64,000 bases of DNA from JAUNBN01 sp036645935 (GTDB lineage: Bacteria > Bacillota > Clostridia > Oscillospirales > Ruminococcaceae): assembly GCA_036645935.1 (NCBI GenBank), contig JAVXNE010000001.1, positions 372,001 to 436,000 on the forward strand. Reading direction: 5' to 3'. Position 1 is the first letter of the stretch. Each line of letters opens with the position of its first letter. Positions 38,404 to 48,480 of the stretch are shown here, in pieces. Both the position numbers and the translations under genes were made by a program. Below the pieces are notes generated by a model that made no database searches, was not told the DNA's origin, and saw only the letters and a list, made by a program, of their open reading frames with translations.

Positions 38404-41400
38404 TTGTCTGCCGCCTCAAATTCCAATCTCATACCTTCAATTTTCGTCACATCAACCGCAAGCTCGAGATGTGCGGCCATTCCGTTACGGTGGATATTCT
38501 TTCCTCGCATTAAAAACACTTGACTCGAGTTCGGCATTTTAAACAACCGGGCATATACCTTGGATTCCGACATCTTTGACATCGAGCAAAATTCGCATGG
38601 CGCGGTTTTGTGCATCAAAAGCTCATAACATTTCTTTCCCCTACACTGTTCCCGCGTGACTCCCGCGGATTGGCAGACGCAGTCATTGACATAGAGAAGA
38701 TCATAGTTATTTCTATCACAGATATAGATTCTGTCGTTAATCGCGTCGAGAACGCTCTCCGTGTCGTTAATCCACGAGATGATTGAGGTGGTTTCCTGTT
38801 CTTCCCCATATATCGAAACCGCATTTTTGCCTTTGCATTTCGCACTGTAAAGCGCCTTGTCGGCATTTTGATATAGAACTTCAAAGGATCGATTCTCTTC
38901 GGTTGAGACCGACATTCCCACAGAACATGTGATCTCGGCGTTTTTGCCGTCGATCTCAATTTCCCGCATACTCTTGCACAGCCGGTGCGCTTTATCCTTG
39001 ATAAGCTTGATATCGGTAACGTTGCAGAGAAACGCGGCAAACTCATCCCCGCCCATACGTGCGACGATATCCTCTCTCCTGAAAAACGAACGAAGGGTGT
39101 CTGCAACTGTGCTTATGACCTTATCCCCATAAGAATGCCCATAAGTGTCATTGAAGTTTTTAAAATTGTCAATGTCCAGCATCAGCATCACACTCACGTC
39201 GCTCGTCTTCTCAAGACTCTGCCTGATTACGGCTTCGGCGCTTGCTCTGTTGAGCAAGCCCGTCATCAGGTCGGTCTTCACCTGCTCTGAAATGTTAAAA
39301 TATTCCCTCACCATCTCTTTGAAACGATGATTGGACTCAATGACGTTTGCCACGCGGCGAGTGACAACCTCCGTAATAAACGGCTTGACAATATAGTCGT
39401 TTGCGCCCAAAGACAGCGTGCTGATTTGCTGCTCCGGGCTGTCATCAGCCGTGATCATGATGACGGGAATTCCGTCAAACTCGGGGTGTTTTTTCTTATA
39501 CTGCAAGAATTCTTTCCCATCCATTTTTGGCATCGAAATATCCAGAAGAATCAAGTCGATTTTGTTTTGCATTTCCTGCAGCATTTCAATCGCTTCTTCT
39601 CCGTTTTCAGCTTCGCAAAACAGAAACTTACCCTCGAGAATTTTCTTTAACACCATTCTGTTTATCGCGGCATCGTCGACAATCAGCACGGTGTGGGGGT
39701 CGTGGTCGCTTTCCAGCAGCGACGTCCTGTATTTTTGAAGCTCGAAATCAATTGTCTTTCGCATTGTGACGTCGATCAATTCTCCGACTATAATGTGCTT
39801 GTTTCCCGTTCCGGAAACGTAGTGCAGCTTCGTGTTAATCCACCGGAATTCACCGTTTATTCCGCGCCGCATATATTCGCACTCGCACACATCCTTTGTC
39901 TCGACGCAAGCGTTAAATGCATCTGTCAGAAGCACGCAATCTTCCTCTGTCACCAAATTCAGGATATCAGGCGGCTTTGCCAACATGTCGCCATGGCCCA
40001 ACAGGTCATAATAAGCTTCATTGACCCTTATCATGTCAACATGTCCGTCTTTGAATTCGTAAATCGCAGCCGCCTGCGTGCTGTTTCCAAACAACAGCTC
40101 CAACTCCTTATTCAGAGAAAACAAATCGTTGTATCGGTAACCGCAATACTTTTTGTTGTCATTTAACTGGACATCAAACGGCTGTTTTTCGCAAAGCTTA
40201 TCATAGTCGTCGAGAGACATCGGGCGCGCAAAGTAAAACCCCTGCACGTAGTCACAGCCGATGCTTCTCAAAAAGTCAACCTGTGCGGCGGTCTCCGCAC
40301 CCTCAGCAATCACGGGGATATTCAGCCATTTTGCCATGCGGATCACCGACGCGACGATATTTTCCCCTCTGCCCGGAATCTCGGTTTTCGCCAAGAAGCG
40401 CATGTCGATTTTCAAAACATCGACCTCGATGTCCTTTAACAGTCCCAAGGAGGAATACCCGCTGCCGAAATCATCCATCATGACCGTGAAGCCGAAGCTT
40501 TGCAATTGCGCCATCGTCCTTCTCATCGCGACGGGATTGTCAGAATATGCGCTCTCTGTCAGTTCCAGGTTCAGAAGGGCCGGTGATACGTTATATCTAT
40601 CGACCAGCTCAAGCAGTTTCTCGGGAAATTGCGGGTTATAGACATTCACACGGGAAATATTCACGGAAATCGGGTATGGTTTTATGCGTCTCGCCGTCCA
40701 GCTGCTAAGGCATTTGCACGCCTGCTCCCACACATAGTAATCAAGCTTTGTGATAAATCCGTTGCGCTCAAACACCGGGATGAATTCACTGGGTGAGAGC
40801 ACGCCCTTTTGCGGATGCATCCATCTCACAAGAACCTCCGCACCGCACGGCAGATTCGTGTGAATGTTGTATTGCGGCTGGAAATACACTTCAAACTGGT
40901 TGTTTTCTAGCGCATAATTCATATCATTGACGATTTCCTGCGCGTGGGCAATCTCGACTCTCATGCTCTCGTTGTAATAAGCATAATAGTCGATATAGTT
41001 GCCCTTGCAGCTTTTTGCCGCAAGGGTAGCTCTGTTGTACATTTCCTCAACCGAAACCGTTCTGTCATCCACAACGTAAATTCCAATTGACGGCACAATG
41101 TCATAATTTGGATTGTATTTTTCAAGCGTCTCTTTAGAACGCTTGATCATCGATATAATTGAGTGTTCGTCATACGGCAGACACCAGCTGAAAACATCGG
41201 ATTCAATTCTCCCGTAAGTCGTCTTTTCGTTTTTAGCTATATCAGACTTCAGATGATTTGCAAGATATATGAGCAGGTTGTTTCCCTCTGACATTCCAAA
41301 AAAAGAATTGATCAGCTGAAACCTATCAACATCAAAACGGAGAAAGGCGAATGTCTCATCACGATTCGCGTCGATCATCTCACGTGTCGCAGCAAAATAA

Positions 41401-41852
41401 TTTGTCTTGTTGTAAATTCCCGTGAGCTCGTCGTAGTCGGCGAGGTATTTCAGTTGCTTGAGCGCCGAGAGTTGACTGCGGTCGATTGCGTTTTTCAGCC
41501 TGAATTGGATGATTTTAGGGTTATACGGCTTTGAGACAAAATCCCACGCTCCGAGTTCGAGCGCTTTTATTTCATTGCTGTTGTCAGTATTCTCCGTAGT
41601 GACGATAATGGGCAAATTGCCGTAACGCCCGTCGCTCGCAATCGTCTGCAAAAAGGCGTAGCCATCCATAACCGGCATGATGAGATCGAGCATAACCGCG
41701 GCAATTTCTTCCGCACGCCCGCTCAAAATCTCGAGTGCCTCCAGCCCGTTTTCTGCCTCAAGCACCGCGTATTCTACGGACAATATTTTCGCCAATATCG
41801 CTCTGTTAACCTGATTGTCATCAACTATCAGGATTGTTTTCAATGCAGGCAT
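38397..41852 (-). CDS. Double-receiver c-di-GMP regulator (REC-GGDEF-EAL-PAS-REC-GGDEF-PAS)
   Basis: A soluble response-regulator protein of 1151 aa. Order: receiver 1 (about 1-120, LIVDDNQVN and MLDLIMPVMDG), a GGDEF-like domain whose motif is SDVF and so probably inactive as a cyclase, an EAL domain (about 300-560) with the EVL variant (GAEVLVRW), LELTES and DDFGSGYSS, a PAS (580-700), receiver 2 (LLDISMPKMDG), a GGDEF domain with intact MGGDEF, and a PAS-like tail. Both synthesis and breakdown of c-di-GMP are thus possible. I chose the ATG at 41852, preceded by AGGTG; the longer frame adds 42 unconserved residues. Confidence 0.92.
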   Translation of the reverse strand: MPALKTILIVDDNQVNRAILAKILSVEYAVLEAENGLEALEILSGRAEEIAAVMLDLIMPVMDGYAFLQTIASDGRYGNLPIIVTTENTDNSNEIKALELGAWDFVSKPYNPKIIQFRLKNAIDRSQLSALKQLKYLADYDELTGIYNKTNYFAATREMIDANRDETFAFLRFDVDRFQLINSFFGMSEGNNLLIYLANHLKSDIAKNEKTTYGRIESDVFSWCLPYDEHSIISMIKRSKETLEKYNPNYDIVPSIGIYVVDDRTVSVEEMYNRATLAAKSCKGNYIDYYAYYNESMRVEIAHAQEIVNDMNYALENNQFEVYFQPQYNIHTNLPCGAEVLVRWMHPQKGVLSPSEFIPVFERNGFITKLDYYVWEQACKCLSSWTARRIKPYPISVNISRVNVYNPQFPEKLLELVDRYNVSPALLNLELTESAYSDNPVAMRRTMAQLQSFGFTVMMDDFGSGYSSLGLLKDIEVDVLKIDMRFLAKTEIPGRGENIVASVIRMAKWLNIPVIAEGAETAAQVDFLRSIGCDYVQGFYFARPMSLDDYDKLCEKQPFDVQLNDNKKYCGYRYNDLFSLNKELELLFGNSTQAAAIYEFKDGHVDMIRVNEAYYDLLGHGDMLAKPPDILNLVTEEDCVLLTDAFNACVETKDVCECEYMRRGINGEFRWINTKLHYVSGTGNKHIIVGELIDVTMRKTIDFELQKYRTSLLESDHDPHTVLIVDDAAINRMVLKKILEGKFLFCEAENGEEAIEMLQEMQNKIDLILLDISMPKMDGKEFLQYKKKHPEFDGIPVIMITADDSPEQQISTLSLGANDYIVKPFITEVVTRRVANVIESNHRFKEMVREYFNISEQVKTDLMTGLLNRASAEAVIRQSLEKTSDVSVMLMLDIDNFKNFNDTYGHSYGDKVISTVADTLRSFFRREDIVARMGGDEFAAFLCNVTDIKLIKDKAHRLCKSMREIEIDGKNAEITCSVGMSVSTEENRSFEVLYQNADKALYSAKCKGKNAVSIYGEEQETTSIISWINDTESVLDAINDRIYICDRNNYDLLYVNDCVCQSAGVTREQCRGKKCYELLMHKTAPCEFCSMSKMSESKVYARLFKMPNSSQVFLMRGKNIHRNGMAAHLELAVDVTKIEGMRLEFEAADNE

Positions 41853-42030
41853 GTCCACACCTCTAATGTTGAATTCCGCACGCAATCCGGCACAATTGCC
41901 GCAAGGCTTTTGGACTAAAGCTTTTTTTGACCACTCTCGAGCTCCCTGCAACTTCCAAATATCGCGCAGCGCCCGCACCCCGTGCCGACACCGTTTTTGA
42001 TGATTAACCTACACGCCGGAATACTGAAAA

Positions 42031-42255
42031 TCACTGTTTGCGATCGGTCCTTTTGCGATACTTTTCTGAAAACCCGATATATTGTCCGGTCTTTATTCGC
42101 GCATCTGCGGGCTTTTCCGCATTTTGTGGAATTGCCCAAACCCCCACGAATCGGGTTGCTCCCGGTATACGCCCTTCAGCACACAACGTGTAGACACGTC
42201 TTGAGCTGATTCCCCATCTTTTTGCAGCCTCTGCCACGGAAATATAATCTTCCAC
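42031..42255 (-). CDS. Small helix-turn-helix (MerR/excisionase-like) protein
   Basis: A 74-residue protein starting with GTG that is essentially one winged HTH of the excisionase/MerR type (ISVAEAAKRWGISSRRVYTL, then WAIP as the strand that usually closes the wing). It lies first behind a perfect consensus promoter and upstream of the double-receiver c-di-GMP gene, with 178 bases between them. It may be a regulator of this unit or a leftover of a mobile element. The DNA target is unknown. Confidence 0.8.
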   Translation of the reverse strand: MEDYISVAEAAKRWGISSRRVYTLCAEGRIPGATRFVGVWAIPQNAEKPADARIKTGQYIGFSEKYRKRTDRKQ

Positions 42256-42291
42256 GCCAATCCTTCTTTCTTTGCCATATATCTGCTTTAG

Positions 42292-42320
42292 ATTATAAGC
42301 CGCCGATGGAATGATGTCAA
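42292..42320 (-). promoter_or_regulatory. Perfect-consensus sigma-A promoter upstream of the HTH gene
   Basis: On the minus strand, TTGACA (42315-42320), exactly 17 bases, and TATAAT (42292-42297). Both hexamers match consensus fully. Transcription would enter the HTH gene and probably the c-di-GMP/kinase genes beyond it. Confidence 0.85.
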
Positions 42321-42927
42321 TAAAAATACAAAATACGCCTCATTAACACAGCTCTCCTGCGGTGCATACCTTTTTTGCGGTGTTCACAGCTCAAGGCGAC
42401 ACATTAATACACCACACGCAACGTTGTGCGCGTCCGTGGGCAAAAGAGGAAGGTTGCACTGCGATTCTGTCATAATTTTGCTTGCTCAAACGCGCTGCTT
42501 TCACAATATATCTGTTTATTTTCAATTGCGGGATCTTTGCACCCCGTCACGAACCATCGCACAGCCTCATGAGAGTAACCGCTATTCTGCAGAGTATTTG
42601 CACCTTCCCGCGACCTTACGGGGAGAATTGTTCCAATTTAAAAAACGACTGCGCCCGTCAATCTCAAGCTCAGTCCTTTTTGTGACAGCCATGATAATTG
42701 GGAAAATTCACATGGGCGCACATTGAGTCCACAATCTCACTGTTGACACACGATCTAATATCTGCCGGATAAGGGGAAGCATCTGATTTCGACTTGATTG
42801 GTCTATGCTTTATATCCAAGGAAAGCCCCCACGCCGGTATCTTCTCTTCCTCCCGAATGCACCATGCAATGATGATGGGATAAAATCACATCATCAATTT
42901 GATTATCTGTTCATCACGCTCAATAAT
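42321..42927. other. Gene-poor gap upstream of the HTH promoter
   Basis: About 600 bases where I see no supported gene or RNA. Open frames on the plus strand near 42424-42726 have no recognisable family features. Confidence 0.5.
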
Positions 42928-42970
42928 AAGCGAAAGCCGATGAACCTCATAAGGTCATCGGCTTTCGCTT
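42928..42970 (-). terminator. Terminator of the GNAT gene
   Basis: AAGCGAAAGCCGATGA (42928-42943) pairs with TCATCGGCTTTCGCTT (42955-42970), closed further by a CCT/AGG pair. It begins 13 bases after the GNAT stop codon. Confidence 0.8.
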
Positions 42971-42983
42971 CATTCGTTTCGGA

Positions 42984-43610
42984 TTACACGAGCTGCCCGG
43001 GCAGCTTGAGTCTTGCTTTCGGCGGGAAAAGAGCATCAAATTTCCCCGCATCTTTTTCATCTACAAAGTATCCCGACGGCGTATGATAGGTTCCGGTTAT
43101 CCCGTCTAAAAATCCGTCTTGCAGTTCCTTGAGCAGGAAGTAGGGAACGTCTGCCTCTTCTGGCTCGGCGTAGTAGTGGATGCCTCTTGTGGAGGCGACC
43201 ACAAAACCGGACTTGCCATAGAAAGCAAGATTACCTTCTATGCAGAGCGCACCTACGCCCAACAGTTTTGCCCGCTCTGTGGAGTAGTCAAGCAGTGCTT
43301 TTCCATAGCCTCGGCGCTGATACGCCGGCGCAATGCTTAGGGGTCCAAATGTCATGATGGGAATTTCTCTGCCGTCGTCCGACTGTATCTTTGCCCGCAC
43401 ATACATCACATGTCCGATGATTTTTCCGTCTTTTTCCATGACAAAATCAAGTGGGCGCACAAAATCTTCCCGATTGCGATATGTATGCAGAACATAGTGT
43501 TCCGAGCAACCCGGACGGTAAACATTCCAGAAAGCCTCTCGTGTTAAAGTTTCGACCACGCGATAATCAGCCGGTGTTTCCAAACGGATAGAATATTCAT
43601 TGTTTGTCAT
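42984..43610 (-). CDS. GNAT family N-acetyltransferase
   Basis: A 208-residue acetyl-CoA-dependent acetyltransferase of the GNAT fold. The acetyl-CoA pyrophosphate loop QRRGYGKAL is near residue 115, preceded by the beta-strand LSIAPAY and followed by GVGALCIEG and FYGKSGF, typical of YhbS-like GNATs. It stands alone with its own terminator. The substrate (small molecule or protein) is unknown. Confidence 0.9.
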   Translation of the reverse strand: MTNNEYSIRLETPADYRVVETLTREAFWNVYRPGCSEHYVLHTYRNREDFVRPLDFVMEKDGKIIGHVMYVRAKIQSDDGREIPIMTFGPLSIAPAYQRRGYGKALLDYSTERAKLLGVGALCIEGNLAFYGKSGFVVASTRGIHYYAEPEEADVPYFLLKELQDGFLDGITGTYHTPSGYFVDEKDAGKFDALFPPKARLKLPGQLV

Positions 43611-43906
43611 TGTTTTTTCTCCTCAAAATTGTTGACTGACAATTTGGGGAGGTTGTGCGAGATTGTTTAACGCCAACCTCCTCGTCAGCCCACAATCTCC
43701 ACGGTGTTGTACTTTTTCAAACAGCAATCTCCTTAATGTATTGGTCATTCCTTCGTCCGAATGTCCGAAAGAATCACTTGTTTTTATTCTGAAAACACAC
43801 AGATATCAAATAAAAGTTGCCCCTATTGCCTACCAAATAAATGTCTGCAACCGATACTTGACCCGCTGTGTTTACTCCTCATATCCCTCTAATCCGGTAA
43901 AACATC

Positions 43907-44497
43907 TTACTCGTTTTCGAGGCGTTTTGCCAAAATCAACGGCAGTGGCAGTATACAGGCAAGCGAAAGCCACGATTGCAGCACAAGCGGGATGGATAAA
44001 AACAAAGACAGTACAGAAAAATACATGAGATGCCGGACAACGCCATATAGTCCTGTATCAATGACCTGGTGATTTTTCTGCACATCGACCATACGGGAGG
44101 GGTACGCGTTCTCCCGCATCACCTCAATATAGAGTGCGCGCGAAAAAAAGATATATCACGACAGCGATTACGGCAATTGGGCGCGGGAGATGGATCCATT
44201 GATAGCGAAAATTCAGCCCTGCGGACAGAAAGGCGGCAATCCAAATGATTGACGACCGTAGAATGGCGATTTGGGCTCTGTTTCCCGCTTTTGTGTGTGC
44301 AACCATTTTTCCAGCATCTTCGAATGCTTCGCCATAAGGCAAAGGTCAAAGCAGAGCAAGGGTACAAAAAGCAAGCCCACCCAAGAACCGGTCGTTCCAA
44401 TATCAGATGCTGCCAGCAGACAGCAACAGCAGTAAAAAAACAGCTGCCAGCCCAAGGTCAAATTTGAATAATGCCCGAAAATCAGGGCTGTTTGCAT
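43907..44497 (-). pseudogene. Broken isoprenylcysteine methyltransferase-like (ICMT/DUF1295) membrane protein
   Basis: Three overlapping minus-strand frames together read like one membrane methyltransferase. The first (44497 to about 44310) covers hydrophobic helices and ends at LHTQK; the second (about 44310-44124) covers AGLNFRYQWIHLPRP; the third (to 43907) has the C-terminal ENAYPSR, TGLYGVVRHLMY and final helices. At least two frameshifts separate them, near 44310 and 44124. Each piece keeps family-like sequence, so the break seems recent. A sequencing error could mimic this but would have to occur twice. Confidence 0.75.
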
Positions 44498-44587
44498 ATT
44501 CCCACAGCTTTTTGCGAATATTTTATCATTTTCGAGAAAACGAGTCAATTGCCCTGCTGCGAAAAATCAGCGGGGCAATTTCTGAGG

Positions 44588-45445
44588 TTATTTCTTATTG
44601 ACTGGAATCCATATTTCGCTGTAATACTGCCCGTCCTGTACGCCGTTTTTATAATCCGCAGGGTCGCTGTACATTTCCACGTTGTATCCTGCCGCAAATT
44701 CGTAATCCTTGCAGCTGGGCAGCCATTCGGAGAAGATTTTTCGGTTTGTCTCATACATGGCCGCCGGCATGGCACCGCTGCAGGGGAACACCGCCCAGGT
44801 GAAAGCAGGAATTGTTCTTGTCACAAAGCCCTCCGGCACATCATGTTTGCCGTCGTAATCGTCTGCCAGCAGATACTCAAACTCCTTGCCGCCCATCTCC
44901 TCGTCGATGTTAATGCCGTACATCCCACATACGGTATGATTCCCACCTGCCTGATAGTGAGCCGCCCAAAACTTCGGGATTTCCGTTGACGCATCCTCAT
45001 AAGATAATTTCTTTGATGCCGCAATGACTGTAAATGCGTTCTTTTCCACAATTTTATACTCCATGGTAACCCCACCTTTCAAAGTGAATGAAATTTTAAG
45101 AGGAGCGAAGGATTTGATGATCGCTCCGTCTTTTCGTGCAGCCGTGGGCGTGATACCATGAAAGCGTGTGAAGGCTTTGGTGAAGCTGTCCGGGGAGTCG
45201 TAACCGTATTTGAGCGCGATGTCAATCACCTTTGCGTCGGTGGAAATTAGCTCACTGCCGGCAAGTGCCAACCTGCGCTGACGGATATAATCTCCCGCTG
45301 TAAATCCGCAGAGCATGGAAAATCCTTTTTGGAAATAAAACGGCGAAATTAGTGCATGCTTTGCAATCTGATTGATTGTCAGTTCCTCCGTTAGATTTTC
45401 CTCTATATAGCGGATTGCTTCGCTGATGTCGCCCACCCATTCCAT
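44588..45445 (-). CDS. AraC-type HTH regulator fused to a GyrI-like effector-binding domain
   Basis: A 285-residue protein with two AraC-type HTHs at the N-terminus (EELTINQIAKHALISPFYFQ and GYDSPDSFTKAFTRFHGITP, residues about 20-105) and a C-terminal GyrI/AraC effector-binding domain (about 125-285, ending EIWIPVNK). Such proteins sense small hydrophobic or drug-like ligands. I chose the ATG at 45445 behind GGAGGTG; the upstream extension is not conserved-looking. It is isolated, next to the broken methyltransferase. Confidence 0.9.
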   Translation of the reverse strand: MEWVGDISEAIRYIEENLTEELTINQIAKHALISPFYFQKGFSMLCGFTAGDYIRQRRLALAGSELISTDAKVIDIALKYGYDSPDSFTKAFTRFHGITPTAARKDGAIIKSFAPLKISFTLKGGVTMEYKIVEKNAFTVIAASKKLSYEDASTEIPKFWAAHYQAGGNHTVCGMYGINIDEEMGGKEFEYLLADDYDGKHDVPEGFVTRTIPAFTWAVFPCSGAMPAAMYETNRKIFSEWLPSCKDYEFAAGYNVEMYSDPADYKNGVQDGQYYSEIWIPVNKK

Positions 45446-45937
45446 GGTGTTCACCTCCTCGTCTGTCTCACGTATCTTATCACTTTTAAAAAACGGATTC
45501 CCGACAGATTGTGCTTTGCTCTGTCCGAAAACGGTTTGCTTGTCAAGCGCAATCGGCGCAATGAATTGCAATGTACGCCGCCATAAAGACAGCTGTGCCG
45601 ACTTCGCTATTGTCAATGCTTCCGGTAAAGCGCGCGTCTCCCGCATGCATCTGTCCGAGGCAGAAAAAAATTGCATTGATAGCGTGATCGAAATGAGAAG
45701 TACCCTACAATCTGAATTAAAAGGGCAACGTTTACAACCTCTGCACAGCTGTTATGCCGTCATATAAAAAAACCTACCTGCTTTTCAAAGATGTACGCTC
45801 TGAAGCAATCCATTTCTATTGCTGATTAAGCAATCAAGCCTATATCCACTACCAAAACAACATATCTCGATGAAGCATAAGTAAGCTCCTGCAAATAAAA
45901 TTTCCGTCATTCTGTTAACTCGTCATTTTAATGCAAA

Positions 45938-46135
45938 TCAATTGTGTTGAGCAGCCTCTTTGCCCGCAATGGTTCCAATAATAGTACTGCTGCTCATTCG
46001 GGCATAAGTAGAAGGCAATATAGTCCATGCAGCATTCGTTAAATATGCCAAAGCTTCTGCCGAGCGTTTGTCGGCGTACGCAGTATTTTGTCTGTGCGAC
46101 TCTCTAATCAAAGTGTTTAATGTTGTATCAGCCAC
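45938..46135 (-). CDS. Small hypothetical protein or gene fragment
   Basis: A 65-codon open frame (starts near 46135, residues such as LIRESHRQNTAYADKRSAEA). Composition is protein-like, but I recognise no family and see no good ribosome site. It could be the 3' remnant of a larger gene. About 260 bases on its left (45677-45937) and 220 on its right hold nothing I can support. Confidence 0.3.
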   Translation of the reverse strand: MADTTLNTLIRESHRQNTAYADKRSAEALAYLTNAAWTILPSTYARMSSSTIIGTIAGKEAAQHN

Positions 46136-46359
46136 CGCAACACAAAGAACCGTCCCTTATGTTTTTCAAAACTTTGTTGTCGTATGTATTATGTATCAAT
46201 CGATGGTGATGCGCTATCAGCAATGGGTTGTTTATTTGTCTTTTAACCCCTATGCGCGCTGATTCTTAGGTGACTTACGAGGCCCTCTTGGTTTTGATGT
46301 TGGCTTCTTTATGATACCGTTGCGAAAGTGGGTATACTAAAATTTCTCGAAATAAAACA

Positions 46360-46407
46360 ATAATCCGAGCCCATCTCCTATTTGTAGGATAACTGGGTTC
46401 GGATTAT
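46360..46407 (-). terminator. Terminator of tRNA-Arg
   Basis: ATAATCCGAGCCCA (46360-46373) pairs with TGGGTTCGGATTAT (46394-46407), with one G-T wobble, and a T-rich tract follows on the minus strand. It begins 8 bases after the CCA end of the tRNA. Confidence 0.8.
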
Positions 46408-46414
46408 ATTGTTT

Positions 46415-46491
46415 TGGTGCGCCAGAAGGGACTCGAACCCCCGACCTACTGGTTCGTAGCCAGTCACTCTATCCAGCTGAGCTACTGGCGC
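46415..46491 (-). tRNA. tRNA-Arg (anticodon ACG)
   Basis: A complete cloverleaf is readable on the minus strand: 7-bp acceptor stem GCGCCAG/CTGGCGC, D-arm with AGCTGGATA, anticodon arm CTGG-CTACGAA-CCAG giving anticodon ACG, T-arm with GGTTCGAGTCC, and encoded CCA at 46415-46417. Its own terminator follows. Confidence 0.97.
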
Positions 46492-46681
46492 ACATCGACA
46501 CCGCTGTGAAACACGCACTCGCGGATACCAATTTGTATCAGCATACGCGCGTCATTCACAGGGCGCTCGTACATAATATCACAATGAAAAAAGGCTGTCA
46601 ATATCGCTGGTCTCTTTATAATGGACTTTGCCGCCGTGTTGCGATATAATTCCAGTTACGTAGCAAGGAGGAGGGCGTCTT

Positions 46682-47392
46682 ATGCTGGGCACAATCGTTA
46701 ATACAGCCGCTGTGGTCGTGGGGGCGGGCATTGGCCTTCTTGTAAAAAAGGGGATAAGCCGCGAGCTGTCTGATACCTGTATGCGCGTTATGGGGCTCGC
46801 AACCTCACTAATAGGTCTCACCAATCTGCTCCCGCTCATGCTGACGTCGGACGGGAGCGGAAAACTCGTGGCGGGCGGCGGGCTTTTACTGCTTGTCAGT
46901 CTCGTCGTCGGGACGACTGTCGGAGAGCTTCTCCGACTTGAAACCTGGGTCGAACGACTGAGTTTGTTCGCCGAACGCAGATTTAAACTTGATGGGTTCT
47001 CAAAGGGATTTGTGACCGCATCTCTGCTGTATTGTGTCGGCGCGATGGCTATAATCGGCTCTTTCAACGATGGGCTTTACGGCAACCACAGCATACTGTT
47101 TGTGAAAAGTGTGATGGATGCGATAAGCGGCTTTTTTCTCGCATCAACACTCGGGGTCGGCGTGTTGTTTGCAGCGCTGCCCGTGCTGCTCTATCAGGGG
47201 GCACTCACACTGGGAGCGGGGTTGATCGCGCCGCTGCTCTCTCAATCGGCAATGGACGACATGTGCATGGCTGGCTTCGCGCTAATCATCGTTATCGGTC
47301 TCAACATGATGGGCATTACAAAATTCAAAACAACCAACATGCTGCCCTCGATGCTTGTGATTTTGCTCGTTCGGCTCATTCCGTGGTTTTAG
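46682..47392 (+). CDS. DUF554 family membrane protein (YdfK/YqgA-like)
   Basis: A 236-residue integral-membrane protein of the DUF554 family with about seven hydrophobic helices. The opening GTIVNTAAVVVGAGIGLLVKKG and the segment YCVGAMAIIGSFNDGLYGNH are family hallmarks. A GGAGGAGG ribosome site precedes the ATG. Function unknown; a transport role has been suggested for relatives. The traX-like gene begins 11 bases after its stop, so both are probably co-transcribed. Confidence 0.9.
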   Translation: MLGTIVNTAAVVVGAGIGLLVKKGISRELSDTCMRVMGLATSLIGLTNLLPLMLTSDGSGKLVAGGGLLLLVSLVVGTTVGELLRLETWVERLSLFAERRFKLDGFSKGFVTASLLYCVGAMAIIGSFNDGLYGNHSILFVKSVMDAISGFFLASTLGVGVLFAALPVLLYQGALTLGAGLIAPLLSQSAMDDMCMAGFALIIVIGLNMMGITKFKTTNMLPSMLVILLVRLIPWF

Positions 47393-47403
47393 GAGATTCT
47401 GCC

Positions 47404-48210
47404 GTGAAAAATAATTTGCGTGCGTGTTACACCCCGACACGCTTCGCGTGTCTCGACGCATTTTGGCTCAAGCTGATTGCGGTCATCGCCATGCTGTGCG
47501 ATCATCTCGGTTATACCGGGCTTGCGAGCGGTGACTGGCTGCGGTTATTCGGTCGTATTGCCCTTCCTATCTACGCATTTTTACTCGTCGAAGGCTTTTT
47601 TAACACACACAATGTATCGCGCTACGCGCTGCGGCTCGCTCTATTTGCGCTGATATCTGAACTGCCATTCGACTTGATGGCGAGCTCAGGCTCGTCGCTT
47701 TTCTGTTGGGACGCGCAAAACGTGTTTTTCACGCTTCTGCTCGGTCTGCTCACGATAGCTGCACTGGATTATGTGAAGCGCACGTTCTATGATTCTCGAC
47801 TTGACGCGGACATAAAATCACGCGTGCTGGGCGGTGCTTACGGACTGCTTCTTGCCATCGCTGCCGTCATTGCAGCCTGCGCACTTGCAACTGTTCTCTA
47901 CACCGACTATTCATATTACGGAGTGCTGCTGATAGTCAGCTTCTACCTGCTGCGCGGCCATCTCCTCCTCATTGCAGCGGCACAGCTTGTGATTTTCTTT
48001 CTGCTTATGCCTCACTACACCGTGAGTCTCACCCTTTTCAGCACTACGATGACTGTCGGGTTCTACGGTTTCGCCGTGTTCTCAATGATTCCGCTCGCCC
48101 TCTACAACGGAAAACGAGGGTTGCGCAATCCCGCTCTGCAATACGCATTTTATGCGTTTTATCCGCTGCATCTGCTCGTTCTCGGGATTATTGTGCGCGC
48201 CGTACGCTAA
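47404..48210 (+). CDS. TraX family membrane acyltransferase-like protein
   Basis: A 268-residue protein with about eight transmembrane helices of the TraX family, named after the F-pilin acetylase but common in Firmicute chromosomes. LKLIAVIAMLCDHLGY, RLFGRIALPIYAFLLVEGF and SELPFDLM are typical. I start at the GTG at 47404 with AGGAG upstream. The acceptor is unknown. Chromosomal copies are not evidence of conjugation. Confidence 0.88.
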   Translation: MKNNLRACYTPTRFACLDAFWLKLIAVIAMLCDHLGYTGLASGDWLRLFGRIALPIYAFLLVEGFFNTHNVSRYALRLALFALISELPFDLMASSGSSLFCWDAQNVFFTLLLGLLTIAALDYVKRTFYDSRLDADIKSRVLGGAYGLLLAIAAVIAACALATVLYTDYSYYGVLLIVSFYLLRGHLLLIAAAQLVIFFLLMPHYTVSLTLFSTTMTVGFYGFAVFSMIPLALYNGKRGLRNPALQYAFYAFYPLHLLVLGIIVRAVR

Positions 48211-48480
48211 ACGTTCAGCGCGCAACAGCATGTCGCCCCATGCAGTACTCGAAATTCTCCGGGGCTCAAGGTCGTTTCGTTCCAAAGGGATCCTTTGGCA
48301 GGATTTAGCGCAGGTTCAAAAACTAAATTTTTGCTGTTCAGCCCTGAAGTTCCACTCTGAAGATTTCTTTTTGAAATTTCGCATTTGGGGTAAAAAATCA
48401 GGTGAACATAGAAAACGCTACACCCCAAATGGCGACACCCGTGTGGTAAACGGGCAAAAGCAATGCTGTTTCTTAGGCTT

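Noticed and set aside
47404..48210. TraX as evidence for a conjugative element
   Set aside because: TraX-family genes are common in Firmicute chromosomes without conjugation genes; none are present here.
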